From: DATBLE01 sp963837265
GTDB taxonomy: Bacteria; Actinomycetota; Thermoleophilia; Gaiellales; Gaiellaceae
Length of the DNA: 64,000 bases
Assembly (NCBI GenBank): GCA_963837265.1
Contig: CAWIMQ010000006.1
Location: 777,406-841,405, forward strand
Direction of reading: 5' to 3'
Shown: positions 1-6,838 of the stretch, piece by piece
Numbering within the stretch: the first letter of the stretch is position 1
How the letters are laid out: every line of letters begins with the position of its first letter
Translations under genes and position numbers: made by a program
Notes under the pieces: model-generated
The model's input: the letters and a program-made list of their open reading frames with translations, nothing else
Databases searched by the model: none
What the model was told of the DNA's origin: nothing

Positions 1-87
1 GCCTTCCGCTTCGACACCTCCGAGCTCGGCAGCACGTGGACCGAGATCTGCGCGTACGGGACGGCGGTCCGGCTCCGGAAGCTGTAG
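1..87 (+). CDS. C-terminal fragment of an unidentified protein (5' end outside window)
   Basis: The first frame is open from base 1 and ends at a TAG at 85-87, giving 28 residues beginning AFRFDTSELGSTW and ending VRLRKL. The codons are GC-rich in third positions like the neighbouring genes. The gene runs convergently toward rluB with 43 nt between the two stops. The tail is too short to assign a family. Confidence 0.5.
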   Translation, partial: AFRFDTSELGSTWTEICAYGTAVRLRKL

Positions 88-130
88 CTCGAGCGCGGCG
101 AGCGCGCTTTGCTCCTCTCGCCCGACCCGG

Positions 131-826
131 CTACAGGCCGACCAGCCTGCGCAGCCCGTCGACCTCGTCGCGGCCGAGCGCCCGCCACTCGCCGGGCGCC
201 AGCCCTTCGAGGTCGAGCCCGGCGTACGAGCTGCGATGGAGCTGCCGGACCGGATGGCCGACCGCCTCGCACATCCGCTTCACCTGGTGCTTTCGCCCCT
301 CGTGGAGAACGAGCTCGAGCCGGCCCGGGTCGATCCGGCGCACGCGGGCCGGCGCGGTGCGGCCGTCGTCGAGCTCGACGCCCTCCTCCAGGCGCCGGAG
401 GGCGTCGGGGGGCGGATCGCCCTGGACCTCGACCTCGTAGACCTTGTCCACCTCGTATCGTGGGTGGGCGAGCCGATGGGCGAGCGGCCCGTCGTTCGTG
501 AGCACGAGCGCACCGGTCGTGTCGACGTCGAGCCGACCGACCGGGACGATCCGCGGCTCGGCGGGGACGATGCCGACGACCGTCGGGCGGCCATGCGGAT
601 CCCGGGCGGTCGTGACCGTGCCGCGCGGCTTGTTCAGCAGCAGGTAGGCGAGCGGCTGCTTGACGACCGGACGCCCGTCGACCTCGACCGAGTCGCCGGC
701 GGCGACGAACGTGTTCAGCTCGCCCGGGCGTCCGTTCACGCGGACGCGGCCGGCTTTGATCAGCTCGTCGGAGCCTCGGCGGGAGGCGACCCCCGCGCGG
801 GCCAGATACGCGTTCAGCCGCACCAC
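131..826 (-). CDS. rluB: 23S rRNA pseudouridine synthase, RluB/RsuA family
   Basis: The 231-residue product is predicted to isomerise a uridine in 23S rRNA to pseudouridine. Residues 1-60 form an S4 RNA-binding domain (VRLNAYLARAGVASRR; GRVRVNG). The catalytic domain carries the family motif GRLDVDTTGALVLTNDG with the nucleophilic Asp, followed by KVYEVEV and the conserved EGRKHQVKRM segment. Length is normal. There are two adjacent GTG codons; the one at 826 has no Shine-Dalgarno sequence, but a TAAGGAT element lies 6 nt upstream. In many Gram-positive and actinobacterial genomes this gene follows scpA-scpB, and here it lies about 0.6 kb downstream of scpB and the thioredoxin gene on the same strand. 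RluB rather than another RsuA-family member is inferred from that context. Confidence 0.9.
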   Translation of the reverse strand: MVRLNAYLARAGVASRRGSDELIKAGRVRVNGRPGELNTFVAAGDSVEVDGRPVVKQPLAYLLLNKPRGTVTTARDPHGRPTVVGIVPAEPRIVPVGRLDVDTTGALVLTNDGPLAHRLAHPRYEVDKVYEVEVQGDPPPDALRRLEEGVELDDGRTAPARVRRIDPGRLELVLHEGRKHQVKRMCEAVGHPVRQLHRSSYAGLDLEGLAPGEWRALGRDEVDGLRRLVGL

Positions 827-918
827 TCGAATCCTTACGCACCTCTCAGGGCCCGCTCAGCGCAGTCTCATCCGTGGCGAGGAGGATCGACCCGACCTCA
901 CGATGGAAAGGAGATGTC

Positions 919-1155
919 ATGACCTCGAGCTGGATAGCCCCGATCGGACTGGTGGGTGCGGCGGCCGGGCACCCCGGAGCGAAGGAGGTTCCGGCAGACG
1001 GCCACCCGCCGGCCGCCGCATCGAGCCCCGTGCCCGACGTCGTCGGCTCGCGCGGTGAGGGTGGTCTTCCACCTCCCGCCGGCGGACGGTCGCCGACCGG
1101 GCGCGCAGCCCGGGTGGCCGGCACCGGGACCGGCCTGCTTCGCGACGCAGCCTGA
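919..1155 (+). CDS. Possible small protein of unknown function
   Basis: A 78-codon frame starts at ATG 919 behind a very good Shine-Dalgarno sequence (AAAGGAGA, 6 nt spacing) and stops with TGA. The product begins MTSSWIAPIGLVGAAAG and is otherwise rich in Gly, Pro, Ala and Arg, with no recognised domain or convincing membrane segment. It lies alone in the 587-nt gap between rluB and the thioredoxin gene. The ribosome site is the only real evidence. Chance open frames are common at this GC content, so the call is tentative. Confidence 0.3.
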   Translation: MTSSWIAPIGLVGAAAGHPGAKEVPADGHPPAAASSPVPDVVGSRGEGGLPPPAGGRSPTGRAARVAGTGTGLLRDAA

Positions 1156-1287
1156 GTGGGCTTCCGGGCGCGCGCGGCCCGGCGCCGGCGCCTTCGCCGC
1201 TCGAGGCCCCCTCCGTGCCACTGCTCCGCCCGCGCTCCAGGCCCGCCCCTCCGACCCCCGCGCCCGCCGCTCCGCGCGCCGTGCAAG

Positions 1288-1306
1288 CCCCCACCCTGGG
1301 TGGGGG
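1288..1306. repeat. Perfect 9+1+9 inverted repeat
   Basis: CCCCCACCC and GGGTGGGGG are separated by a single T, with a further GTGACACCCC just downstream. It lies 108 nt past the stop of the minus-strand thioredoxin gene, so it may be a weak hairpin terminator or a dimeric operator. No T-run follows it. The rest of 1156-1413 shows nothing I can support. Confidence 0.4.
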
Positions 1307-1413
1307 TGACACCCCTTTCCCCTTGCCGGCGAGCCTACCCGGTGAACCGCAACGCGTCTGCGCCGGTTCTGTGACGATTCCGCCCGCCGGCCGGACCGCC
1401 GGGACGCTGCGTC

Positions 1414-1974
1414 TCAGTACAGCGCGCTCGCGAGCTGGCGCCGGAAACGGGAGCTCAACTCGTGCTCGTGGCCGAGCTCCGTGAAGAGCGCGACCATCCA
1501 GCGGCGGATCTCGTCGCGCTCGTCTCCCGCGGCCGCTCGCGCCTGCTCGAGGAGGAGCGTGAGAGCCCGCTCGTGGTCGCCGGCCTCCAGCGCCGCGACG
1601 ACATCCGGCTGGTCGCCTCGCTCGCGGAGCTCGTCCAGAAGCCGGTCGCCCGCGGTGGGGCCGATGAGCCCGTCGAGAAACTCGGACACCGCCTGCGGAG
1701 GCTGCGCGCCCACGAACTCGGCGACGACCTGGCCGTTTCTGAACGCCTTCACCGCCGGGATGCCGCTGATCCCGTAGTGCTGCGCGAGCGCCTGGTTGGC
1801 GTCGACGTCCACCTTGACGAGCTCGATCCCCTCCCGCGCCTCGACCTCGCGCTCGAGAACGGGGGTCAGCGCCTTGCAGGGGCCGCACCACTCCGCCCAG
1901 AAGTCGACGACCACGGGCGTCTGATGGGAGCGCTCGACGACGTCGGCGTAGAAGGTTTCGTCCGTTGCGTCCAT
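1414..1974 (-). CDS. Thioredoxin-domain protein with C-terminal TPR-like region (CnoX/YbbN type)
   Basis: The 186-residue product has an N-terminal thioredoxin fold with the active-site motif WCGPCK near residues 29-34 and the cis-Pro segment ISGIPAVKAF. About 80 helical residues follow (VVAALEAGDHERALTLLLEQ), as in CnoX/YbbN co-chaperones, so it probably acts in cytoplasmic redox homeostasis or chaperone handover. ATG 1974 is preferred: it aligns with family starts and has GGGGAAC just upstream. An in-frame GTG lies 27 nt earlier. It follows scpB by about 50 nt on the same strand and is probably the last gene of the lgt-scpA-scpB transcription unit. Confidence 0.82.
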   Translation of the reverse strand: MDATDETFYADVVERSHQTPVVVDFWAEWCGPCKALTPVLEREVEAREGIELVKVDVDANQALAQHYGISGIPAVKAFRNGQVVAEFVGAQPPQAVSEFLDGLIGPTAGDRLLDELRERGDQPDVVAALEAGDHERALTLLLEQARAAAGDERDEIRRWMVALFTELGHEHELSSRFRRQLASALY

Positions 1975-2028
1975 GTCGTTCCCCGGAACACTGCCAGGCA
2001 CCGCCGGGCGGCGCGAGGCATACCGTGG

Positions 2029-2625
2029 TCAGGCCGGCCGGCGTTCCGCGATCGCCTCGAGGCCTTCGCGGATCTCGGCGGGGGTGCCGCCGAGATCGTC
2101 CAGACGCGGAAGCGCGGACAGGCTGTCGAGGCCGAACACCCGCTCGAAGAGGAGCGTCGTCCCGTACCGGATCGCGCCGCCACGATCGCGACCCGCCTCG
2201 GCGATCAGACCGCGCTCGACCAGGCCGGCGACGACCGAGTCGGCCGCCACCCCGCGAATCCGCGCGACGTCCGGCCGCGAGCACGGCCCGAGGTAGGCGA
2301 TCACTGCCAGCGTCTCGAGCGCCGCGGGCGAGAGACCGCGCTCGACCGGACGCTCGAACATCCGCGCGCAGGCACCCGCCGCCTCCCGCGAAGCGCGGAA
2401 CGCGTACCCGCCCGCGACGTGCTCGAGCACGATCCCGCTGCGGCCCTCCGAGTAGCGCTCCCCGAGCAGGTCCAGCGCCTCCTCGACCCGGTCGGGATCG
2501 TCGTCGGCGGCGACGGCCAGGTCTTCCGCCGACAGAGGCTGCGAGGCGACCACGAGCAGCGCCTCCAGCGTGCGCGCCAGGTCGTCGAGCGGGCCGGTCG
2601 TGATCAGGCGGAGCGGACGTTCCAC
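2029..2625 (-). CDS. scpB: Segregation and condensation protein B
   Basis: The 198-residue product is the winged-helix ScpB subunit, which dimerises and binds ScpA in the Smc-ScpAB condensin that organises and segregates the chromosome. Family features are the N-terminal LEALLVVASQPLSAEDLA, the central GGYAFRAS beta wing and LSPAALETLAVIAYLGPCSRPDVARIRG followed by RYGTTLLFERVFGL. Start GTG 2625 has AGGAAGGAGAG about 7 nt upstream. The gene overlaps the end of scpA by 22 nt, as expected for translational coupling of a complex. Confidence 0.93.
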   Translation of the reverse strand: MERPLRLITTGPLDDLARTLEALLVVASQPLSAEDLAVAADDDPDRVEEALDLLGERYSEGRSGIVLEHVAGGYAFRASREAAGACARMFERPVERGLSPAALETLAVIAYLGPCSRPDVARIRGVAADSVVAGLVERGLIAEAGRDRGGAIRYGTTLLFERVFGLDSLSALPRLDDLGGTPAEIREGLEAIAERRPA

Positions 2626-3515
2626 GAGCTCTCTCCTTCCTCCCCGGCGGGGTCCTTTCCTTCCTCGGATCCGGAGCCGGTCCTAGCCGCCCCGACCGCC
2701 GCCCGCTCGACCTTGATCGGCGCGAACGGAGCAGCCTGCTCGATCCGGATCTCTCCTGCCTTGCGCAGCTCGAGCAGAGCGAGGAACGCGACCGCCTGCT
2801 CCATCCGTGACAGGCCGGCCGCCTCCCGGTCGAAGTCGAACCGCCTGCGCCGGCTCAGGAGCAGCCGGAAGCGCTCCAGGAACTGCACGACCGGCGGAAA
2901 GCGCAGGCCCATGTGCGCGAGCGACACCTGAGGGGGCTCGACCGCGAGGCCGCGCAGGGCGGCCGCGAGCGCCTCCGGCTGCTGGGGCGCGATCCTGGGC
3001 TCGAAAGCGGGGGCCAGCGGGGCCGGGCCGAGCCGGAAGTACCGGCCGTTCTCCTGTGCGAGCCGGTCGAGCAGCCAGCCGGCGGCGTCCTTGATCCGCC
3101 GGAACTCCTCGAGACGGCGGGCGAGCTCCTCGGCCGCCTCCTCGGGATCGAGGTCGGCCAGCTCGACCTGGTCCTCAGGGAAGAGCTCCCGCGCCTTCAG
3201 CTCGAGCAGCGCGGCGACCAGAACGAGAAACTCGCCGCAGGCGTCGAGGTCGAGCCGCGGGCGCTCTGCGCCGGAAGCGACGTCGGCAAAGGCGCCGTCG
3301 CCCGGCGGGGCGGCACCGGCTCTGCCGGTGCCGAGCGCGAGCCGCTCCACGAACGTGAGGACCACCTCGGCGACGTCCACGTCGCGAGGGAGCAGCTCCT
3401 CCCGCAGGACGAGAGTCAGCAGCAGGTCGAACGGCCCCTCGAACGCGTCGAGGTCGAGCTCGAGCTCGCGGACGAACACCGGCGGGAGGCTAGCGGCGCG
3501 GGCGGACGCGCCCAC
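2604..3515 (-). CDS. scpA: Segregation and condensation protein A
   Basis: The 303-residue kleisin subunit bridges the two heads of the Smc dimer. The N-terminus has the diagnostic FEGPFDLLLTLVLREELLPRDVDVAEV, the centre has LLELKARELFP, and a C-terminal winged helix follows (AVAFLALLELRKAGEIRIEQ). The tail of about 35 residues after that domain is acidic and poorly conserved. GTG 3515 overlaps the lgt stop by 26 nt; a second in-frame GTG at 3479, directly before FVRELELDLDAFEGP, fits family length equally well. Neither has a clear Shine-Dalgarno sequence, which suggests coupling to lgt translation. Confidence 0.92.
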   Translation of the reverse strand: MGASARAASLPPVFVRELELDLDAFEGPFDLLLTLVLREELLPRDVDVAEVVLTFVERLALGTGRAGAAPPGDGAFADVASGAERPRLDLDACGEFLVLVAALLELKARELFPEDQVELADLDPEEAAEELARRLEEFRRIKDAAGWLLDRLAQENGRYFRLGPAPLAPAFEPRIAPQQPEALAAALRGLAVEPPQVSLAHMGLRFPPVVQFLERFRLLLSRRRRFDFDREAAGLSRMEQAVAFLALLELRKAGEIRIEQAAPFAPIKVERAAVGAARTGSGSEEGKDPAGEEGESSWNVRSA

Positions 3516-4380
3516 GCGGGACTGCCATCGCCGGCCCCCTGGGGATCGAGCGTGTCCTGCGAGGCGCCGCCGGGCGGTGGTCGCCGTGGTGGAAGAACTG
3601 CCACCAGACGAAGAACGCGACCGCGCAGCAGAAGACGACGATCGAGACCCAGAAGTTCAGCCGCTCGCCGAGGAAGTGCTTCGAGGGGTCGACCCGGATC
3701 AGCTCCTCGAAGGTCCGGCCGAACGTGTAGACCGCGACGTAGAGGGCGAAAAGCCCCGGCGGCTTGATCCGGAAGCGGCGGCCGACGAGGATCAGCGCGC
3801 CCGCCAGCACGAGGTCGTAGACGAACTCGTACAGGAACGTCGGGTGGAAGGTGGGCGAGAGCAGGTACCGAGCCGGGCGGTGCTGCTCGTCGATCTCGAG
3901 CCCCCAGGGCAGCTTGGTCGGCTTCCCGTACAGCTCCTGGTTGAACCAGTTCCCCCAGCGTCCGACCCCCTGCGCGATCAGCAGGCCGGGGGCGACCGCG
4001 TCGGCGAAGAGGCGCACGCTCTGCCCGGCCCGGCGGATGACGATCGCGCCCGCCAGCCCTCCGAGCAGCACACCGCCCCAGATCCCGAGCCCGCCCTGCC
4101 AGACCGCGAACGCGCCCCACCAGTGGTTCGGCACCTCGTTCCAGCTGGTGAGGTCGTGGTAGGCGCGCGCGCCGACGATCCCGAAGGCGACGCTCCAGAC
4201 GGCGACGCGCAGGACGAGATCCCAGTCGCCGCCGAGCCGGGTCCAGCGCACGCCGGTGAGCCCGATGCACGCGGCGATCGCGAGCAGCAGCATGAGGCCG
4301 TACATGTGGATGTGCAGCGGGCCGAGGTCGACCACGCCGCTGTGCGGCGAGGGAATCGAGCCGAGGATGCGTACGGGCAC
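3490..4380 (-). CDS. lgt: Prolipoprotein diacylglyceryl transferase
   Basis: Lgt transfers diacylglycerol from phosphatidylglycerol to the lipobox cysteine of prolipoproteins at the inner membrane. The 296-residue product has about seven hydrophobic segments and the Lgt signature GVGRWGNWFNQELYG (invariant R, N and E); upstream are HMYGLM and RAYHDL, including the essential His. Start GTG 4380 (MPVRILGSIPSP) matches homologues. A CAGAAT hexamer 6 nt upstream and no Shine-Dalgarno sequence suggest a leaderless start. The last 40 residues are basic and variable. The gene heads the lgt-scpA-scpB-thioredoxin unit. Confidence 0.93.
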   Translation of the reverse strand: MPVRILGSIPSPHSGVVDLGPLHIHMYGLMLLLAIAACIGLTGVRWTRLGGDWDLVLRVAVWSVAFGIVGARAYHDLTSWNEVPNHWWGAFAVWQGGLGIWGGVLLGGLAGAIVIRRAGQSVRLFADAVAPGLLIAQGVGRWGNWFNQELYGKPTKLPWGLEIDEQHRPARYLLSPTFHPTFLYEFVYDLVLAGALILVGRRFRIKPPGLFALYVAVYTFGRTFEELIRVDPSKHFLGERLNFWVSIVVFCCAVAFFVWWQFFHHGDHRPAAPRRTRSIPRGPAMAVPRGRVRPRR

Positions 4381-4440
4381 GGCACGATTCTGCCGGTGCC
4401 GCCACCGAACCGCTACTGGAACCACCAAGCTGCCACGAGG

Positions 4441-4500
4441 TCTTCCTGGCCTTGGCAGCTCCCGCGCGGAGCGCGAGCGAGCGGCCGGGCTTTGCCCGGC
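4441..4500. repeat. Dispersed copy of the repeat found at 6.65-6.83 kb, ending in a hairpin
   Basis: This stretch aligns with 6770-6823: both contain CCTGGCC-TGGCAG, a CCCGCGCG/GCGCGAGCG core and the ending GGCCGGGCTTTGCCCGGC. The last 17 bases form a 7-bp stem with a TTT loop (4484-4500). It lies just past the stop of the minus-strand gene at 4520 and may serve as its terminator. Otherwise the gap 4381-4519 is empty. Confidence 0.55.
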
Positions 4501-4519
4501 TTGCGACGCGATCAGCCGA

Positions 4520-4723
4520 TCAGAGCAGGATCCTGAGCGCGGTCCGCGGCGGGCACCCGCGCCCGACGAGGTCGACCGCTAGATGGAGATCGACGTCTGA
4601 GCGGGCGGCGAGCGTCGCGGCATCGTCGGCGCCGTAGCCGGCCCGCTCGAGCTCCCTGGCACGCCAGCGCTCGATCCGCTGGTTCTCGGTTTCGACCTGG
4701 AGATCGAGCTCTGCCGCCGACAT
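4520..4723 (-). CDS. Small acidic protein of unknown function, 67 aa
   Basis: ATG 4723 has a good ribosome site (GAAGGGG, 6 nt away). The product begins MSAAELDLQVETENQRIE and continues RWRARELERAGYGADDAATLA. It is mostly helical and charged, without a signal peptide or membrane span, and ends at TAG 4520. The last third (RSDVDLHLAVDLVGRGCPPRTALRILL) resembles the C-terminus of small conserved actinobacterial hypothetical proteins that follow a helical N-terminus. I do not recognise a function. It lies about 100 nt downstream of the anti-sigma-like gene on the same strand. Confidence 0.65.
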   Translation of the reverse strand: MSAAELDLQVETENQRIERWRARELERAGYGADDAATLAARSDVDLHLAVDLVGRGCPPRTALRILL

Positions 4724-4827
4724 CGTCGCCCCTTCGTTGCAGTCTGTACCCCGATGTTCGGCGCACGTGGCCGATCGGATCTCCCCCTTCGGGGTGAAAT
4801 CCCGGCCGCCACCGCTCCCGGCCTGCT

Positions 4828-5514
4828 CTAGCGGAACGATCGCGCGATCGAGACCGCCTCCGGGAGGGTCAGCTCGCCCTCGAGCCTGAGGGTGAGCGAG
4901 CCGTGCTGCCAGAGGAGAACGTCGCGGGCGAGGCGAACGCGCTCGTCGCGGACGGGGCCGGTCGGCAGGACGTACAGGAAGTGCGAGGCACCGGACAGGA
5001 AGTAGCCCCGACCACCGTCGACGACGACCGGGTCGATCCGCGTCCCCGCCCCGAGCACCTTCTTGATGAAGCGATCGACCCCGCCTGCGCGGAGCTGGGA
5101 GACGAGGAGCCGGGTGTGCCCCCAGGCAAACCAGAGCTGCACGCCGTCCCACGTGACGCGGTCGGGCCGCCCGAGCAGCTGCGAGGACAGCGGCCGGAAG
5201 CCCGCGACGCGCCCGGCATCGGCGAACGGCACCGGGCGGCCGAGGTCGAGCGGTCGCGTCGGCGCCACCGCAGGCAGCCGGTCGACGATCTCGATCGTCA
5301 CCCCCTGCAGGTGGAGGAAGCGCAGGATCGCGGAGCGGGCCGGCGGCACGGCGAGGGCCGCCGCCAGCGCGAGCAGTGCCGCCGCGAGGGCGACGACGAG
5401 CCCACGCTTCCGCCCGGGCCGCCCGCGCAGGCGTGCGCGGACGGCGGGTGCGAGGTCCCGTCCCGCCGGAAGCTCGACCCAGTCTGCGAGCTCGCGCAGG
5501 TCCCGCTCGATCAC
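4828..5514 (-). CDS. Single-pass membrane protein, probable anti-sigma factor partner
   Basis: The 228-residue product has a short cytoplasmic N-terminus (MIERDLRELADWVELPAGR), one strong transmembrane segment at about residues 38-60 (LVVALAAALLALAAALAVPP), and an extracytoplasmic domain of about 165 residues. Its start overlaps the stop of the ECF sigma gene by 4 nt (ATGA), the arrangement typical of sigma/anti-sigma pairs. I see no HxxxCxxC zinc anti-sigma motif, so the role rests on topology and context. The outer domain resembles DUF4367-type sensor domains in spacing only; that is a guess. Confidence 0.65.
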   Translation of the reverse strand: MIERDLRELADWVELPAGRDLAPAVRARLRGRPGRKRGLVVALAAALLALAAALAVPPARSAILRFLHLQGVTIEIVDRLPAVAPTRPLDLGRPVPFADAGRVAGFRPLSSQLLGRPDRVTWDGVQLWFAWGHTRLLVSQLRAGGVDRFIKKVLGAGTRIDPVVVDGGRGYFLSGASHFLYVLPTGPVRDERVRLARDVLLWQHGSLTLRLEGELTLPEAVSIARSFR

Positions 5515-6086
5515 GGCTCCTCGCCTCCCAGCTCGGCGCGAAGGCGGTCTCGCGCGCGCGAGAGGCGCGACTTGACCGTGCCGGGCCGTAGGCTCAGCGC
5601 CGCGGCGGTCTCCGCCTCCGAGAGGTCGAGGAGGTAGCGGCAGGCGAGGGCCTCCCGGTCGCGATCGCCGAGGCGGTTCAGGGCAGCGGCCAGCTGCTCC
5701 CGCCGCTCGGCGCCGAGCAGGACCGCCTCCGGGGAGGGGGCCGCCTCCCCGGAAGGCTCCCGGGTCGCCCGCAGCGCGAGCGTCGCCCGCCGGCCGGCGG
5801 CGCGGCGGCGGTTACGCGCCTCGTTGGCGACGATCCGCAGCAGCCACGGCTTGAACTGCGCGCCGGGCCGGAAGCGCCACAGTGCCCGGTACGCCTTGAC
5901 GAACGCGTCCTGAGCAGCCTCTTCCGCGTCGGCGGCGTCGCCGGCGAAGACATAGGCGGTGCGGTAGGCGATCCCCTGGTACGCGCGCACCAGCTCCTCG
6001 TAGGCGTCGGCGTCGCCCCGTCTCGCACGGGCGACGAGGTCGGATTCGTCGAGTGGCCGGCCCACCACCGACGCATATACACCCAC
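5511..6086 (-). CDS. ECF-type RNA polymerase sigma factor
   Basis: The 191-residue product has a sigma region 2 (DADAYEELVRAYQGIAYRTAYVFAGDAADAEEAAQDAFVK, written here only to place it at residues 20-60) and a region 4 helix-turn-helix at about 150-180 (CRYLLDLSEAETAAALSLRP, then GTVKSRLSRARDRL). Region 3 is absent, as in ECF sigma factors. GTG 6086 is chosen because the frame upstream runs into the divergent VOC gene; a GTG pair near 6068 is possible. It is co-directional and 4-nt overlapping with the membrane anti-sigma-like gene, so the two probably form a signal-responsive switch whose target is unknown. Confidence 0.85.
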   Translation of the reverse strand: MGVYASVVGRPLDESDLVARARRGDADAYEELVRAYQGIAYRTAYVFAGDAADAEEAAQDAFVKAYRALWRFRPGAQFKPWLLRIVANEARNRRRAAGRRATLALRATREPSGEAAPSPEAVLLGAERREQLAAALNRLGDRDREALACRYLLDLSEAETAAALSLRPGTVKSRLSRARDRLRAELGGEEP

Positions 6087-6089
6087 GGC

Positions 6090-6095
6090 TAGACT
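6090..6095 (+). promoter_or_regulatory. Candidate -10 element of the VOC gene
   Basis: TAGACT lies 10 nt upstream of the GTG at 6106, with no Shine-Dalgarno sequence between. This suggests a leaderless or nearly leaderless transcript. Confidence 0.4.
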
Positions 6096-6105
6096 CGGGT
6101 TCCGG

Positions 6106-6537
6106 GTGACGAAGGCGGTCGGGATCAACCACGTGGCGGTCGAGGTCGGCGACCTCGACGAGGCGCTCGCGTTCTTCGACCGGATCTTCGACCTCACCCT
6201 CCGGGGCCGCCTCGGCAGCTCGATGGCGTTCGTCGACCTGGGCGACCAGTTCCTCGCCCTGTCGGCAGGCCGGTCGCAGCCTCCGGACCAGGCTCGCCAC
6301 ATCGGCCTGGTCGTCGACGATCGCGAGGCGGCGCTGGCCGCGGCCCGGGCGGCGGGCGCGGAGATGCTCGAGGACAACGACTTCCTCGACCCGTGGGGGA
6401 ACCACTTCCAGGTCGTCGACTACCGCGACATCCAGTTCACGAAGACCGACCGGATCCTCGAGGGCATGGGCCTCACCGGCCTCGACAAGCGCAAGCGCGC
6501 GATCGAGGAGCTGCGCGCGAAAGGGCTGGCGGACTAG
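6106..6537 (+). CDS. VOC-superfamily (glyoxalase/bleomycin-resistance fold) protein
   Basis: The 143-residue product shows one vicinal-oxygen-chelate unit: INHVAVEVGDLDEALAFFDR at the start, FVDLGDQFLALS and ARHIGLVVDDREAALAAARA in the middle, and DPWGNHFQVVDY near the end. His9 and the later His are placed like metal ligands of the family, but substrate and reaction cannot be read from sequence. GTG 6106 starts the gene just 20 bp from the divergent sigma-factor gene. A lysine-rich helical tail follows the fold. Confidence 0.8.
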   Translation: MTKAVGINHVAVEVGDLDEALAFFDRIFDLTLRGRLGSSMAFVDLGDQFLALSAGRSQPPDQARHIGLVVDDREAALAAARAAGAEMLEDNDFLDPWGNHFQVVDYRDIQFTKTDRILEGMGLTGLDKRKRAIEELRAKGLAD

Positions 6538-6540
6538 CGC

Positions 6541-6797
6541 GAGCGGCGGGCCAGGCTCCACCCCGCCCCCGAAAACCCAGCACCGCAACGCCGCCAGCGT
6601 CCCCCCGCCCGTCGCCAGCGTCCCCCCGCCAGGCCCCTCCTCGCCCTGGCAGCTCCCGCGCGGGAGCGCGAGCGGCGGGCCAGGCTCCACCCCGCCCCCG
6701 AAAACCCAGCACCGCAACGCCGCCAGCGTCCCCCCGCCCGTCGCCAGCGTCCCCCCGCCAGATCCCTCCTGGCCCTGGCAGTTGCCGCGCAACGCGC
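6541..6797. repeat. Two tandem ~129-bp repeat units plus start of a third
   Basis: Unit 1 (6541-6669) and unit 2 (6670-6797) are almost identical, beginning GAGCGGCGGGCCAGGCTCC. Each contains two copies of GCCAGCGTCCCCCCGCC about 22 nt apart and ends in a CTGGCAG..CCGCGCG segment. A third unit begins at 6798 and diverges at once into the hairpin at 6800-6830. The array fills the whole gap between the convergent VOC and dnaE genes. A related single copy sits at 4441-4500. Function is unknown. Confidence 0.85.
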
Positions 6798-6799
6798 GA

Positions 6800-6830
6800 G
6801 CGGAGGGCCGGGCTTTGCCCGGCCCTCCGC
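6800..6830. terminator. 14-bp perfect hairpin between convergent VOC and dnaE genes
   Basis: GCGGAGGGCCGGGC (6800-6813) pairs perfectly with 6817-6830 around a TTT loop. It lies 8 nt before the dnaE stop and after the VOC gene, so it could serve both strands. It has no long T-run, which is common in high-GC genomes. Confidence 0.6.
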
Positions 6831-6838
6831 GACGATGA

